Positions 11,425-23,149 of a stretch of DNA of 64,000 bases are shown one piece after another. The notes below the pieces were generated by a model that worked only from the letters and a program-made list of their open reading frames with translations, searched no databases and had not been told where the DNA came from. The DNA is taken from positions 2,794,030 to 2,858,029 of the forward strand of contig CM072156.1 of assembly GCA_036850595.1 (NCBI GenBank). Direction: 5' to 3'. Numbering within the stretch: position 1 is the first letter of the stretch; every line of letters starts with the position of its first letter. The position numbers and the translations under genes are program-made. Source of the DNA: Rhyacichthys aspro. Its lineage: Eukaryota > Chordata > Actinopteri > Gobiiformes > Rhyacichthyidae.

Positions 11425-11533
11425 GCAAACTTTACAAATACATACATTACATACACAATTCTGATATAATCTCACAAATTTCACTGATTTTAATCTCACA
11501 ATTCAGATTTTTTCTTAAATTTTCACTTTAATG
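11425..11533 (+). repeat. 'ttttaatctcacaattc' repeat, copy B
   Basis: Direct copy of 9963-10075, sharing TTTACAAATACATACA, ACAAATTTCACTGATTTTAA and TCTTAAATTTTCACTTTAAT in the same order. Confidence 0.8.
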
Positions 11534-11758
11534 TCTATTATAATTGTATATTAATTATTTATTTGTCTTTTATTGCACCCGACCGTCCACATGGTACAAA
11601 ATAAGTACTACACACCTTCCTCCTGTTACTTCTGTCGTTACGTTTGTAAAGTATTACTCTGTTTTTTGATGATTGTTGCACTCGAATTAAATAAAAAAGT
11701 TAATAAAGATATATAAATGGGCTCAAAATACAAAATACTCAATGTTTTAATGTTTAAA

Positions 11759-12150
11759 CAGTGACGGAGGAAGTACTTAATTAATCTACTTAAGTAAAAG
11801 TACAGATAAAGAGGTAGATTTTTTTAGAAATTTGACTAAGCTTTAACAACTAATCAGTATAAAATTGATTTAATTTACTTTATTTAAAAGAGTAGTGCGT
11901 AAAACTTCATAAAACTCAGCGCTGTAGGTTTAAGTACACGTTTATGAACCGATTAAACGTTTAATTTAAAGTTACTTGTACTTTTACAGCCAAAATACGC
12001 TAAAATGTAATGAAGTAGAAAATACAGATATTTGTCCTAAAATGTAGTGGAGCAAAAGTAAAAAATATACCCTAAATCTACTTAAGTGAAGTACAGATAC
12101 TTTAAAATTGGACTTAAATTGTATTTTTACTTTGTTACATTCCATCACTG
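11759..12150. mobile_element. MITE-like non-autonomous DNA transposon
   Basis: A 392-bp AT-rich element with terminal inverted repeats CAGTGACGGA (left) and TCCATCACTG (right), the latter being the reverse complement of CAGTGATGGA. Inside are many 'acttaagtaaaagtac' and 'aaaatgtaatgaagtag' words, typical of a very common fish element family. No transposase is encoded. Flanks share TTTTAA-like sequence, but a precise target-site duplication is not clear. Confidence 0.75.
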
Positions 12151-12302
12151 TGTTTTAATGTGTAATTGATGGTTTATTTTAAAGTTATTTACGTTATAAT
12201 CAAAGTATAAATCTAATATAAGATAATACAAGTTTATTTAAATACATTAACTTCCTGTTCCTCTAAAACTACAGCGTGTCTGAGGAGTAATCTGTGTTGT
12301 AC

Positions 12303-12452
12303 CTGGTTGAGTACTTCTGTATTGTTTGCGTAGACTGCCACCTGCTGGCGACTGTGACAAACTGGATCAGTGACAGACAGCAGCACCACGGCGCTGTCGT
12401 AGCCGTGACGGAGGCAGAAGGATTTGAGTCTGTCTGCAAACACTTCCTTCTC
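12303..12452 (-). CDS. prune2: prune2 exon 7, DHHA2-like region
   Basis: A 150-nt exon, exactly 50 codons, phase 0 at both ends. The acceptor is GTTTGTGTTTCAG before 12452 and the donor CAACCAG|GTACAA after 12303. It encodes EKEVFADRLKSFCLRHGYDS and then QQVAVYANNTEVLNQ. This aligns with the family pattern of DLKAF..K(F/Y)G(F/Y)D followed by RQ(I/L)AVYS(E/D)N, the conserved core of the PRUNE DHHA2 domain. Its 5' edge has a 38-bp duplicate in the flanking intron at 13051-13088. Confidence 0.93.
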
Positions 12453-12719
12453 CTGAAACACAAACAAATCACAAAAACATTCAAAACAAGTTGCATTTTC
12501 AAGTAAGACATACTCAGAAAAAAGAGGAGAAGACTGATAAATGGGAACAGGTTTTATTAGAGTTTTATTGTAGATAATTTGTGAATGTTTAGTGCATCTT
12601 CTAATTGTTATCATGTGCTCCATTTTCCATGCATATTTTTTATTATAACATTTATATTACAACATCTGGAAGTAAGAAAACATATCTTTTTTATCAGGTT
12701 AATGTTAAATTGTGTGATG

Positions 12720-13050
12720 TCCCTGCAATTCTGTCTTTTTTTCTCAAAATTCTGACTTTAATCCCAGAATTCTGACTTTTTCCCTCACAATTCTATGTTT
12801 TTTCCCTCAAAATTCTGATTTTAATCCTAGAATTCTGACTTTTTTCACAGTTCTGTTTTATCCCCCTCACAATTTAGAATTTAAACCTGCTCAAATCCAA
12901 CTAGAACCTGTTGACATCCATCTAAAACCTGCTCAAGTCCATTTAAACCCTGTTCAAATCGGACTAAAACCTGTTCAAACACCGTTTAACACTATGGGTC
13001 TCTGGTCTGAACTTTAAAATGTGCTTTATAAATACAGTTCTTTTATTGTT
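12720..13050 (+). repeat. Composite cassette copy 1 (attctgactttaatc + caaatccaactaaaac + tail)
   Basis: A few 'ATTCTGACTTTAATCCCAG' units are followed by 'CAAATCCAACTAGAACCTG' units. A fixed tail of the type 'ACACTATGGGTCTCTGGTCT' and 'CTTTATAAATACAGTTCTTT' follows. The same order recurs ending at 16445, and the second and third parts recur at 17030-17350. Confidence 0.75.
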
Positions 13051-13088
13051 CTTCCTTCTCCTGAAACACAAACAAATCACAAAAACAT
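13051..13088. repeat. 38-bp duplicate of the exon 7 acceptor edge
   Basis: Identical over 38 bp to 12443-12480, which covers the first 10 bases of exon 7 plus its acceptor. Downstream similarity resumes (TATCAGGTTAATGTT near 12695 and 13120). It is a partial local duplication that carries a decoy AG acceptor. Confidence 0.85.
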
Positions 13089-13312
13089 AAGAAAAAAGTT
13101 ATATTACATATTTTTTTTTATCAGGTTAATGTTTAATTGTGTGATGTCCCTGTTTAAACACAATAATTCATTCATTATTTACATTATTATTCATCACTTA
13201 TCCTAAACACGTCTTTGAACTCAACACCTGGAGGGAGGAAAGAAAGGATCCTATTGGATTAAATTCACAACAGTGTAGTTCTTTTTTACACAGACGTCTG
13301 AAAACAAAAACA

Positions 13313-13430
13313 AAGTGACTCAGGAGATAGAGCAGGTTGTTCAATGATCGATTGGCGGTTCAAGTCCAGCTTTCGGTTTAGACTCAATTGTGAAGTGCTT
13401 TATAAATCAAATTCATTATTAAAAAAAAAC
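13313..13430 (+). mobile_element. tRNA-derived SINE remnant
   Basis: The A-box-like AGATAGAGCAGGTTGTTC is followed about 30 bp on by the B-box-like GGCGGTTCAAGTCC. A tail of GAAGTGCTTTATAAATCAAATTC and a poly-A stretch follow, the layout of a common fish tRNA-derived SINE. It is short and degenerate. Confidence 0.6.
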
Positions 13431-14999
13431 AGGAAACACCTTAAAAAACAAACAGAAAGATCCATAAAAAGACCGGCTGCGTGAATAAAGGAAGATGGAT
13501 GTTCTATTCTCTTCAGAAGGTTCTCACTTTTGATTTTCTGGAACATACTCAAAAACAGAGACATTTGTTCTTGCAGCCCTGGTTTGGGAGTTCTTTGAGC
13601 TTTTTATTGTCAGAAATTTGAAGTGGCTGTGGTTAAAACAGAAAAGAAGGAGTTCAGTTCTTGAGTTTCTGGTGAAGTATAAATTTGTCCAGGTCAGAGC
13701 TAACTTTGTTCTCGAGAAAAATAACACATTTCTCTGTTTTTGTGGAAGATGTACCAGGCTTTTCTTCTGTTCTTCCTTTGAGCGTTGGTATATTTTTATT
13801 TACAAAGCAGCTATACTTCTTTCATTGATCCAATTTGATTTTTGTGTATGTTTTATGTGAATTTTATGTGATTTTTATGTTTTATTATTAAAACTTTGAG
13901 CTTGACCAGGTCTCCCTTTAAAAAAAAACCCCAAAAAACTAACTTTATGGCTTTTAAAGAAGAGCTTTTAACTGAATCCTGATCAGTGACGTTTTCTGAA
14001 CTTAACAGAGCCTCGACAAATGACTCAAACTGTCTTCTGACAATTTCAACTTTTGACAAATAACAAATAACTCGCACAATTATTACATTTGATTGTTCTG
14101 ATGATTTTTGTAATGATAAATACTCATCTAACGTCGTGATTACAGTTGTGTGGAAAACTTCGAGAGACCCCTGCTTCCGCTGCACTTCATGGTTTTTAAT
14201 GTATTTTTTCCCTAAAACTGGTGTCGATCTGTGACGATGAGAGACGGAGCTGTCAGAGCGCACAGAGGGGTAAAGACACATGACGTGATTTATGCTTTGG
14301 AAATTAACTGTTTGCTCTTAAAACAGCCACCACGCACAGATTATGTTAATTCTGCGGCGCTCGCGGTGATTGATGGATGTAAAGTTGCATTAATTAATTG
14401 TTTTGTTTGTCAAGGGAACTTGTTTTTTCGTTCTTTCCCGAAATGATTAACAGCAATCTTATGGCAAGTATAATTTGCAACGCAGCCTTGTGCAGAAAGT
14501 GCTCGACTTTTGAAAAACATATTTGCTTGATTAATCTAGATTTGCTGTACAACTGTTTGTTTTTGGGGGAAGTTGTCAGAATGGGTTTTGTGCTTATTTA
14601 AGTAGAACTTGGAAACGGCAAAGGAGAGCTCTCAGGCATTAAGCTAACTCTGAGGAGCTTTAGGGACTTTTTTACTTTGGAGATTGGAGTCAGAGTTTCA
14701 TTTTACTGATGAACAAGCTCTAAAATATGCAAATGTACTTATTTATGGAGCTTATTTAACTTTATCTTCATGTTCTGTAGTATTAAAGCATTAAAAACAG
14801 ATGATTTCTTCACTTTATGGTTGATTTATCTGATGAAACATTTAAGGGACAGTGGTAAAATAAGGGCTTTTCTGCACAAATTATGATAAAAGAGAAAATG
14901 TTGGGTTCTGATCTTAAACTTCCACCGAACCAGGATAAACTTTGCTTCATGGAACGGAAATCACAACAAAATGAACCAGACTGATTTTAAAAACTGTAT

Positions 15000-16320
15000 T
15001 TGTGACTCACTGATTTAAATCACACATTTCTGACCTATTCTCACTTTTTTATACATTAATCTCACATCTTTACATTAATCTCACTATTCTAACTTTAATC
15101 GTAGAATTCTGCCTTATTTTCCTCGCAATTCTGTCTTTTTTCTAAAAAATTTTGACTTTAATCCCAGAATTCTGACTTTTTTCTCTCACAATTCTGACAT
15201 TAATCGTAGAATTCTGACTTTTTTCCCTCACAATTCTATCTTTTTTCCTCAAAATTCTGACTTTAATCCCAGAATTCTGACTTTCTTCCCTCACAATTCT
15301 ATCTTTTTTCCTCAAAATTCTGACTTTAATCCCAGAATTCTGACTTTTTTCCCCTCACAATTCTGTTTTTTTTAAATCAAAATTCTGACTTTAATCACAG
15401 ACTTCTTATTTTTTTCCCCTCACAATTCTATGTTTTTTTTCACCAAATTCTGACTTTAATCCCAGAATTCTGTCTTTTTTCTTAAAATTCTGACTTTAAT
15501 CCTAGAATTCTAACTTTTTCCTCTCACAATTCTGTCTTTTCTTCTAAAAAATCTGACTTTAATCCCAGAATTCTGACTTTCTTCCCTCACAATTCTGTCT
15601 TTTTTCTCTCAAAATTCTGAATTTAATCCCAGAATTCTGACTTTTTTCCCTCACAAATCTTTTTTCCCTCACAATTCTTTTTTTCTCTCAAAATTCTTTT
15701 TTTTTCTCTCAAAATTCTGACTTTAATCCTAGAATTCAGACTTTTTTTTCCACAGTTCTGAGTTTTTTTCCTCACAATTCTGTCTTTTTTCTCAAAATTC
15801 TGACTTTAATCCCAGAATTCTGACTTTTTCCCCCACACAATTCTGTATTTTAAAAAAAATCAAAATTCTGACTTTAATCCTAGAATTTTGATTTTTTTCC
15901 CTCACAATTCTTTTTTTTCCTCCAAATTGTGACTTTAATCCTAGAATTCTGACTTTTTTCCCTCATAAATCTGTCTTTTTTCTCAAAATTCTGACTTTAA
16001 TCCCAGAATTCTGACTTTTTCCCCCACACAATTCTGTATTTTAAAAAAAATCAAAATTCTGACTTTAATCCTAGAATTTTGATTTTTTTCCCTCACAATT
16101 CTTTTTTTTCCTCCAAATTGTGACTTTAATCCTAGAATTCTGACTTTTTCCCTCACAATTCTGTCTTTTTTCTCTCAAAATTCTGACTTTAATCCCAGAA
16201 TTCTGACTTTCCCTCACAATTCTATCTTTTTTCCTCAAAATTCTGACTTTAATTCCAAAATTCAGACTTTTTTTCCACAGTTCTGAGTTTTTTTCCTCAC
16301 AATTTAGAATTTAAACCTGC
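15000..16320 (+). repeat. Pyrimidine-rich minisatellite array (about 62-bp unit)
   Basis: About 20 imperfect copies of a 61-63-bp unit containing AATTCTGACTTTAATCCCAG, TCTGACTTTTTTCCCTCAC and AATTCTGTCTTTTTTCTCAA. There is strong strand asymmetry. A block of about 191 bp is repeated nearly exactly (CCCCCACACAATTCTGTATT at 15830 and again at 16021), so part of the array grew by higher-order duplication. Confidence 0.92.
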
Positions 16321-16445
16321 TCAAATCCAACTTAAACCTGTTCAAATCAGACTAAAACCCGTACAAACATTTATAACACCGTCTAACACTATGGCTCTTT
16401 GGTCTGTGTTTTATAAATACAGTTCTTTTATTGGATTTTATTGTG
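16305..16445 (+). repeat. Composite cassette copy 2 tail
   Basis: AATTTAGAATTTAAACCTGC, then CAAATCCAACTTAAACCTG, then ACACTATGGCTCTTTGGTCT and TTTTATAAATACAGTTCTTT. This is the same ordered set of segments as at 12865-13050. Confidence 0.75.
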
Positions 16446-16979
16446 TCCATTATACTTTTTTGTATCATATCGTGTGTATAAATGATCACGATACACACGA
16501 TATATTGTCCCACCTCTACATCCTAGCGTCATATTTCTGATCGCTAACACTTTAAATCCCAGCGACTGACGGCAGCTGCAGCTTCTGTCAATATTGAAGC
16601 GACTACAGTCACACTCCCTCCGTCCTTTCCTCATCCCTCCATCCTTCTTCCTCTTCTTCACAATATGGCTGCCGTCACCCGCGGGCCCATCAATCCTGGC
16701 GAGCACACACCACTGTCAGTTCACAGACGCCGTCATTCCTCAAACGCAGATATCCCGATGAGTTCAATGGAGCCTCCCGAGATTCTTTAAAACACACACA
16801 GTCACTCACTTAAGAACAAAGTGGAGGCACGCGGGAGTTTACCCAACGAGTTTTGACTTTAATAAACCTCATAAACCTGTTTAAAATCACGAATGAGCAA
16901 ACTTCCTGGGCCTTAAATATACTTTTTCAAGAGCTTCAAAGGCAGCATTTAAGAACTTTCAGATGAAAAATGAAAAGTA

Positions 16980-17350
16980 AAAGATAGTAAACAGCAGCAG
17001 ATTTATACAAATAGGTTGAAATTCATCTAAAACCTGTTCAAATCTGACTAAAACATGTTTTAATCCAACAAAAACCTGTTCAAATCTGACTAAAACATGT
17101 TCAAATCCGACTAAAACATGTTCAAATCCAACTAAAACCTGTTCAAATCCAACTAAAACCTGTTGAAATCCAACTCAAACCTGTTGAAATCCAACTAAAA
17201 CCTGTTCAGATCTGATTAAAACCTCCTCAAATCCAACTAAACCCTGTTCAAATCCGACTAAAACCTGTACAAACATTTAGAACACCGTCTATGGGTCTCT
17301 GGTCTGAACTTTAAAATGTCCTTTATAAATACAGTTCTTTTATTGGATTT
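16980..17350 (+). repeat. 'caaatccaactaaaacctgtt' 21-bp array plus cassette tail (copy 3)
   Basis: About 12 copies of a 20-21-bp unit (CAAATCCAACTAAAACCTGT with C/T and A/T variants). These are followed by ACACCGTCTATGGGTCTCTG and CTTTATAAATACAGTTCTTT. It is the same family as the longer arrays at 33700-34660 and 48820-49760. Confidence 0.88.
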
Positions 17351-17837
17351 CTTTGTGTCCGTTGTATATCTTTTTATTTCTGTTTAAACAAATGGTCAGG
17401 AGGAACTCTTTTACGACACTCTGATGTTACTCTCACTCTGGAGGAAATACAGCCAGAAAACGAGTGCAAATCTCAGTGATAACACGCAGGGCGACAGTCT
17501 GTCTGCCATTTGGCCCTTAACTGAGTAAATTACTACTCACATCACCCGCCCTCCTCCCTCTCCCTCTTCGTACCACCCTCAGATTCACAGATTGCATTTT
17601 TTTTTTTATAAATTACCAACATGTTAGCCATAAAAACCCACTCGCTCACTCTCTCTGGAACCTAAGGCCTGGAAACAGAGTCCATTTACATTAAACATAC
17701 GCAGAGTTAGGAAAATATACCTTTACGTAAATAATATAAAACTACAGGAAAAGTGGTGTTTGAGGATAGTTTTAAATAGAATTAAGGTTTAGGTTTGAAC
17801 TTCCACTGGAGTTTCTCATTTGGTCGCATTGGTCGCA

Positions 17838-18406
17838 GACAGAGTTAGTCCAGACTTAGACCAGGTCCAGACTCATGGAGGTTAGTGTTTGGTGAAGGAG
17901 ACAGAGTTAGTCCAGACTTAGACCAGGTCCAGACTCATGGAGGTCAGTGTTTGGTGAAGGAGACAGAGTTAGTCCAGTCTTAGACCAGGTCCAGACTCAT
18001 GGAGGTTAGTGTTTGGTGAAGGAGACAGAGTTAGTCCAGTCTTAGACCAGGTCCAGACTCATGGAGGTCAGTGTTTGGTGAAGGAGACAGAGTTAGTCCA
18101 GACTTAGACCAGGTCCAGACTCATGGAGGTCAGTGTTTGGTGAAGGAGACAGAGTTAGTCCAGTCTTAGACCAGGTCCAGACTCATGGAGGTCAGTGTTT
18201 GGTGAAGGAGACAGAGTTAGTCCAGTCTTAGACCAGGTCCAGACTCATGGAGGTCAGTGTTTGGTGAAGGAGACAGAGTTAGTCCAGTCTTAGACCAGGT
18301 CCAGACTCATGGAGGTCAGTGTTTGGTGAAGGAGACAGAGTTAGTCCAGTCTTAGACCAGGTCCAGACTCATGGAGGTTAGTGTTTGGTGAAGGAGACAG
18401 AGTTAG
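17838..18406 (+). repeat. 62-bp minisatellite, about 9.2 copies
   Basis: Near-perfect tandem copies of a 62-bp unit beginning GACAGAGTTAGTCCAGACTT and ending AGTGTTTGGTGAAGGA. The main variants are C/T in GTCCAGACTT versus GTCCAGTCTT and T/C in GGTTAGTG versus GGTCAGTG. The same unit occurs as reverse complement at 31121-31473 and 45785-46578. Confidence 0.97.
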
Positions 18407-18479
18407 AACTAGATTTTTAATTGAATATAAAATGTTTGAGGTTTTTGCCCAATTCCAAGAACAGACTTATGTGTTTCAT

Positions 18480-18516
18480 GGTCTTGGTTGGTCTTGGTTG
18501 GTCTTGGTTGGTCTTG
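18480..18516 (+). repeat. 'ggtcttggtt' short tandem repeat
   Basis: Four 10-bp units of GGTCTTGGTT just downstream of the 62-bp array. Confidence 0.9.
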
Positions 18517-20766
18517 ATGTTTGAGGCTGAGTTAAAATGAGTTCGAAACCATGACAGGACCAAGATTTCAAGGACTCAAGACCAAGATTTGTCTGGAGTA
18601 CTACATCAAAACTGCTTATACAGAGAAAAAGAATAAAAAAGAAAAATCAGAAAAAAGGAAGAAAAATTCAAATAAATATTGTAAATGCATTCACAGTGTT
18701 TCATGAAATAAATCAGTCGCTGAACTGAAGATCAGCTCTAAAGTTCTTTTGATGTAATGAAGTGATTCTCAATCTTTTCTCATAAAGTACCACATCAAAA
18801 ATATATCTGTTTATCAAAGTGACTCAAAACAAAACTGATTTATTTAGTCTGGCTTTTATGTTGTGTTTTATAAATAGTTTGTTTTATCTCACTCATTTTT
18901 TATTTTATTACTTTTTATTCATTGTCCTCCATTTCACTGCGAAAAAAGTAGTGTTTCCAAATTATCTGCATTTAAACGGCTTAAACAAGATCTAAACCAG
19001 GACTAAGGCCAGAGTTGGAGTCTAACCCTCTTCTTTAAGGACAACACTTATTTATATACATTAAATTTAACAGGAATGAGGCAGGTTTACAGAGTTACAA
19101 TACATCAGAAATATCTAATCTTTTATCCTTAAAGTGGAAGAACTGGCCTGAAGTGGGTTTTCTTTCATATAAACTCGGAACATGGGCAGAAAATGTTGCT
19201 GTGAGTGATTTATTAAGGGTCAAAGGTTTTAGATAAAGCCAGTTAAAGTTTGTTTGCGCGAGAGCTGCTTTTCCTACTTTGTTTTTGTTGTGTGGCGTTC
19301 TCTTTTTCTGTTTCATTTACCCAGATCTTCTGTTTATATCATTTCGTCTGCTCTTTTTCCTCCCGATCCACACACTCCCTCCCTCTCGCTCCGTTTCTGC
19401 TTGTCGTCGCTCCACAGGTAGCGAGTCTTTAGCGGCTGCTCGCGGATCTCCCAACCTGCCATCATTATGCACAATAGCCTTAGGTACAAAACTCGGGCCT
19501 CATAACTCACGCCCCGCGCTCGCAAATTCCCGTGCAAACACAGTCAAAGCAAAAACACATTTCCTGCTGTCGCCAACATCTCCGGCAAAGAATTAATCAA
19601 GCGTTCATCCATTTAGGCTCTTTGCATACCCTTTCCGTCAGAACGCAGAACGCTAAGAGAGTTGCGAGTTCTTCTCAGGCGATCGTTTCGCCGCCCCGAT
19701 GAATCCATCAAGCCGGCTTTGATTTATACATCTGTCTGTGATCACAGCGGTACAGCTACAGCAAATGGGGTGGCAAGGAGCGAGCTGACACCACCCTGCA
19801 CACACACTCCAACATGCGCAACATACAGTAGAGCGCTCGGCACATGCACAAAGACGAACCGGCACATGCTGCTCGGGAAGTTTTCGCAGAGACAGAGGGA
19901 GTGGAAGGAGGGGGTCGGGGAAAAAGTTTGCAGCCCAAATGTCTTCGTGTCTGTCTTTATGGGCCTTCTCGACATGCTTCATTCGCTAAGCGCGGGGATT
20001 TGGGAGCCGAGACGCGCAAGCGCTGAGTCTATAAATGTTTTGTTTTGTTTATTTGTTTGCCCTCGAAGCCTGAGGAAGCCACAGGGGAAGAATCAAAATG
20101 GAGGAAAAAGAAAGTAACGCCGGAGAAGATGATGTCGAGGAGGAACAAACATCAAGTTAGTAAAGATGAAGCCTGATGAGTCTCGTGTGCAACTCCAAAC
20201 ATGTTTAGAGACACATTTGGGAGGATTTATGGAAGGATTCATATAATGTGTGCGTTAACATTACAGCCCTGTAAAAACAAGATTCTACTCAACAGTAGAT
20301 CACCAAAGCTGCTTTACATAAAACAAGAAAATAAGCAGCGCTATTTGATGGTTTATATTTAAAATTTATATCAAGAGTCACCTAATTTTACAGAATACTT
20401 TACTGCGAACTGAAAAACTGAACTCAAACAAATAAAACCCTTTTCCATTTAGGCTGCACGAGCTAAAGGCTAAAAGCTACGAGTCACTTGAGGCTTTAGG
20501 ACCTGTGCTTCCTCATCAAAGACTGACAAACTGAGAAAGAAATCAGCATCTCTAAGGCAGGAAACCTACACTAAGATCTTATTTAAATGCATATTAGGAA
20601 CGGTAACACACTCAGGTCTAAGTGTAGCTGGTTAAACCCCAAACCTGCAGTGCCCCGGGGCCAAAATCTGCCTTTGCAATGTTTTATTTCTCCCTTCAAT
20701 GGTGATTTTTTTTGGAAATGTGCACAATATCAGAGACATAAGGCACTAAACTCTTCAAAAGACGTG

Positions 20767-21190
20767 TAATAGGGAAGAATACCTCGGTAGAAAGAGAGAA
20801 AATGACGGTAAAGTGGCAAAAATAGAAGTTAATTTACAAAAAATATGGCATAAAGACAAACAGATATGATAAAGACTAAAATAAAGATAAAACCTTACTG
20901 TAAAATTCAGTAAAAGCTTAGTCCCCTGGAAGTATTCTGATTTAACATTGCGACCCCTCACCACTTAATTGATTAAATAAAAGGCAAAAAAGTCCAACAA
21001 AAATCTTAATAGGGAACAATACCACTGTAGAAAGAGAGAAAATGTCACCAAACCCTTTAAAAGTTGCCAAAAATGACGTGAATTTACAAATTTATGTGTA
21101 AAATATATGGCATAAAGACAAACAGATGTGATATAGACTCAAATGAAGATAAACACTGTAAAATTCAAGAAAAGCTTCGATCCCGGAATG
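20767..21190 (+). repeat. Local tandem duplication, unit about 240 bp
   Basis: AATAGGGAAGAATACCTCGG...AAGAGAGAAAATG...ATGGCATAAAGACAAACAGA...AAATTCAGTAAAAGCTT at 20767-20920 is repeated as AATAGGGAACAATACCACTG... at 21008-21180. Divergence is visible, so it is an old duplication. Confidence 0.85.
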
Positions 21191-21329
21191 GATTCTTGTT
21201 AAAATCGCAGTCCCTCACCGTTTTGAGTTTGACGCCACAACCAAAAGCTTACTTTCTGCTACGTTTCTTGAGCTTGTGAGCCATCTGTACCGTATTATGT
21301 CTCAAGTATAAAGACACTGATAATAAAGA

Positions 21330-21800
21330 GGAGTCTCAGAGGAGCGGGACGGAGGGGGTCTTCCATCTTAGTCCCTGGGAGGCCCGTCCTGCACCTGCTG
21401 CCTCCTCTCGCCTCTCATCAGAAAGGCATTTAGCGAGCGCGGTGGCTGCGGGCCCCTTCATTAGCGAGCGTAATTATTTGTGCAAGTGGCGCAGGGCGAG
21501 AGCGTGGCCCCGCGTAAACAAACAGAAGGGGCCGGAGGACGACCGAGAACAAACAACGCATTAGAGACAATCAGACGGCAGAACGTAACCCGGAGCGGAC
21601 CTCGGACTCCGGACTCGACGACGCCGCTCTGAATCGAAACTCTTTATGTGAATTAAAAAGAAGCTTAAGACGGCCATTTAAAAAACACATTAGTGACGTG
21701 TTCTTCTGTGTGCGGCTCCCACAGTTCATCAACCCCACAGCGGTGCTCCTCTTCTTCTGCCAGCGCTAATTACCGAGCCGTGAAAACCTGCACACGCTCC
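21330..21800. promoter_or_regulatory. GC-rich candidate conserved non-coding element
   Basis: A locally GC-rich, non-repetitive block in the AT-rich intron. It has paired 'TTTAGCGAGCG' and 'CATTAGCGAGCGTAATTA' words and a homeobox-type TAATTA core, and no splice-bounded frame. This composition is typical of conserved enhancers in gene-poor regions. Without cross-species alignment it remains a candidate. Confidence 0.35.
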
Positions 21801-22205
21801 GACACCGGCCACGAACATCCAACAGTTCTGATAATACTGGTTTTATATGGACTTAAAGTTAAAACATTCTTGGTAAATTTGGAATCGTTTTTTTCCTCTC
21901 GGTAGTGTTGACCAATTTAAAGTAATACATGAGAGTGCTTTAAGTAAACAAACCATTTTAAGTTATAAGTGTAAGTAAAATAAGTGCATTATAAGAGATT
22001 AGTGCAAGGCCTCATGGAAAAACTGGCCTTGAATAAATAAATATAATGTTTTTTATGGTAAGACACTGTCAAATTAGAACAGTAAGTACCCAACTTACTC
22101 CATATTGTTTATTGTAAAATCAATCATCTACTGTTTATTCTAAGGGATTGTAATAGATGAGAACCTCTATCCAGGAACAGAAAACCTTGGACAATCACAT
22201 GCTCC

Positions 22206-22417
22206 AAAAAGGAGCGCTCCCATTGGTCGACACTTGTCACATGACGTTCCAGGAAGTTTAATAGCTGCAGATAAAGTGTATTTTCAGCTGAATATGTCTT
22301 TTAACAGAGAAACAGCTGAAAAAAGAAAAGCATCAACAGAGAAAAGGGAGACAACGTAAAACACAGATAAATACTGTCAATTCAATCACGTAATGTTTAA
22401 CGAGGAGGAGATAATTG
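22206..22417 (+). repeat. Dispersed direct repeat of about 210 bp, copy A
   Basis: Nearly identical to 28056-28261, sharing CTCCCATTGGTCGACACTTG, TCACATGACGTTCCAGGAAG, AAAGCATCAACAGAG and TTTAACGAGGAGGAGATAAT in order. It is non-coding; the high identity suggests a fairly recent element or duplication. Confidence 0.93.
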
Positions 22418-23149
22418 TCGTCCTGACGCTGAAGTCACAGCTAAGCTAACGCTAAACTCTAAACTTCAGTTTGGTCAAATGGATTAGTATTTTGGAGGAA
22501 ACACTGGTCTGGTTTTATTTTTTAATAAAAGAGAAGCAGGAGAGGTGCTGCTTTTGGAGGAGAGTGGAGTCTGAGACAGGGACAAAAAAAGAAAATCAGG
22601 AAAGATAGTCTTAAAACATATAAAAGATTAACATGGAGCTTAATTGACCTGAAACGCTAACCCAAATAATAGTTTAAATTTAGACATAGTATAGAAAATT
22701 ATAGTCTAGAAGAAAAGTTGATTTTTGATGACTCTAAATATTTGTGGGACAGACCTTTTGAAAAATGACTCTTACTTTTATCATGCTCCGTAAAAGCCCA
22801 CAGCCTGAGTAATGTGTATTTGTACAGAGTCTATACGATGCATCCATATCATCCACACTCCTCTTTCTACTAACAAGGCAATCACAGATAGATTTTTAAC
22901 AAAGAAATCTGCATCCACGTCCTCTTTAACCGCTCACACACACAGGCTCAAAACCCACTCCGACAAACGCAGTGCACATAAACCATTACACACTAATTGA
23001 ATCTAATTTATTTAGTTTTCCGAAAAAAAATCATTCAAGTTCCCTAAGCCTGTTCAGTAAATGGCTCTCGTACCGTTTTGCTCTCTTCTCAAACACAATT
23101 AAAAAATAATATATAAATATATACACACTGCAAATGACATGCATATAAG

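Larger units (their letters stand above)
10961..12302. other. prune2: prune2 intron between exons 7 and 8
   Basis: About 1.3 kb. It holds a second copy of the 'aatctcacaattc' repeat (11425-11533) and a 392-bp terminal-inverted-repeat element (11759-12150). No coding signal. Confidence 0.65.

Noticed and set aside
17838..18406. CRISPR-like regularly spaced repeats
   Set aside because: Whole 62-bp units are conserved with no unique spacers, and the genome is vertebrate. It is a minisatellite.
19334..20117. Overlapping 60-150-codon frames on both strands around 19650-20110
   Set aside because: No recognisable domain, splice context or codon bias. The GC-rich intronic block makes long frames by chance.
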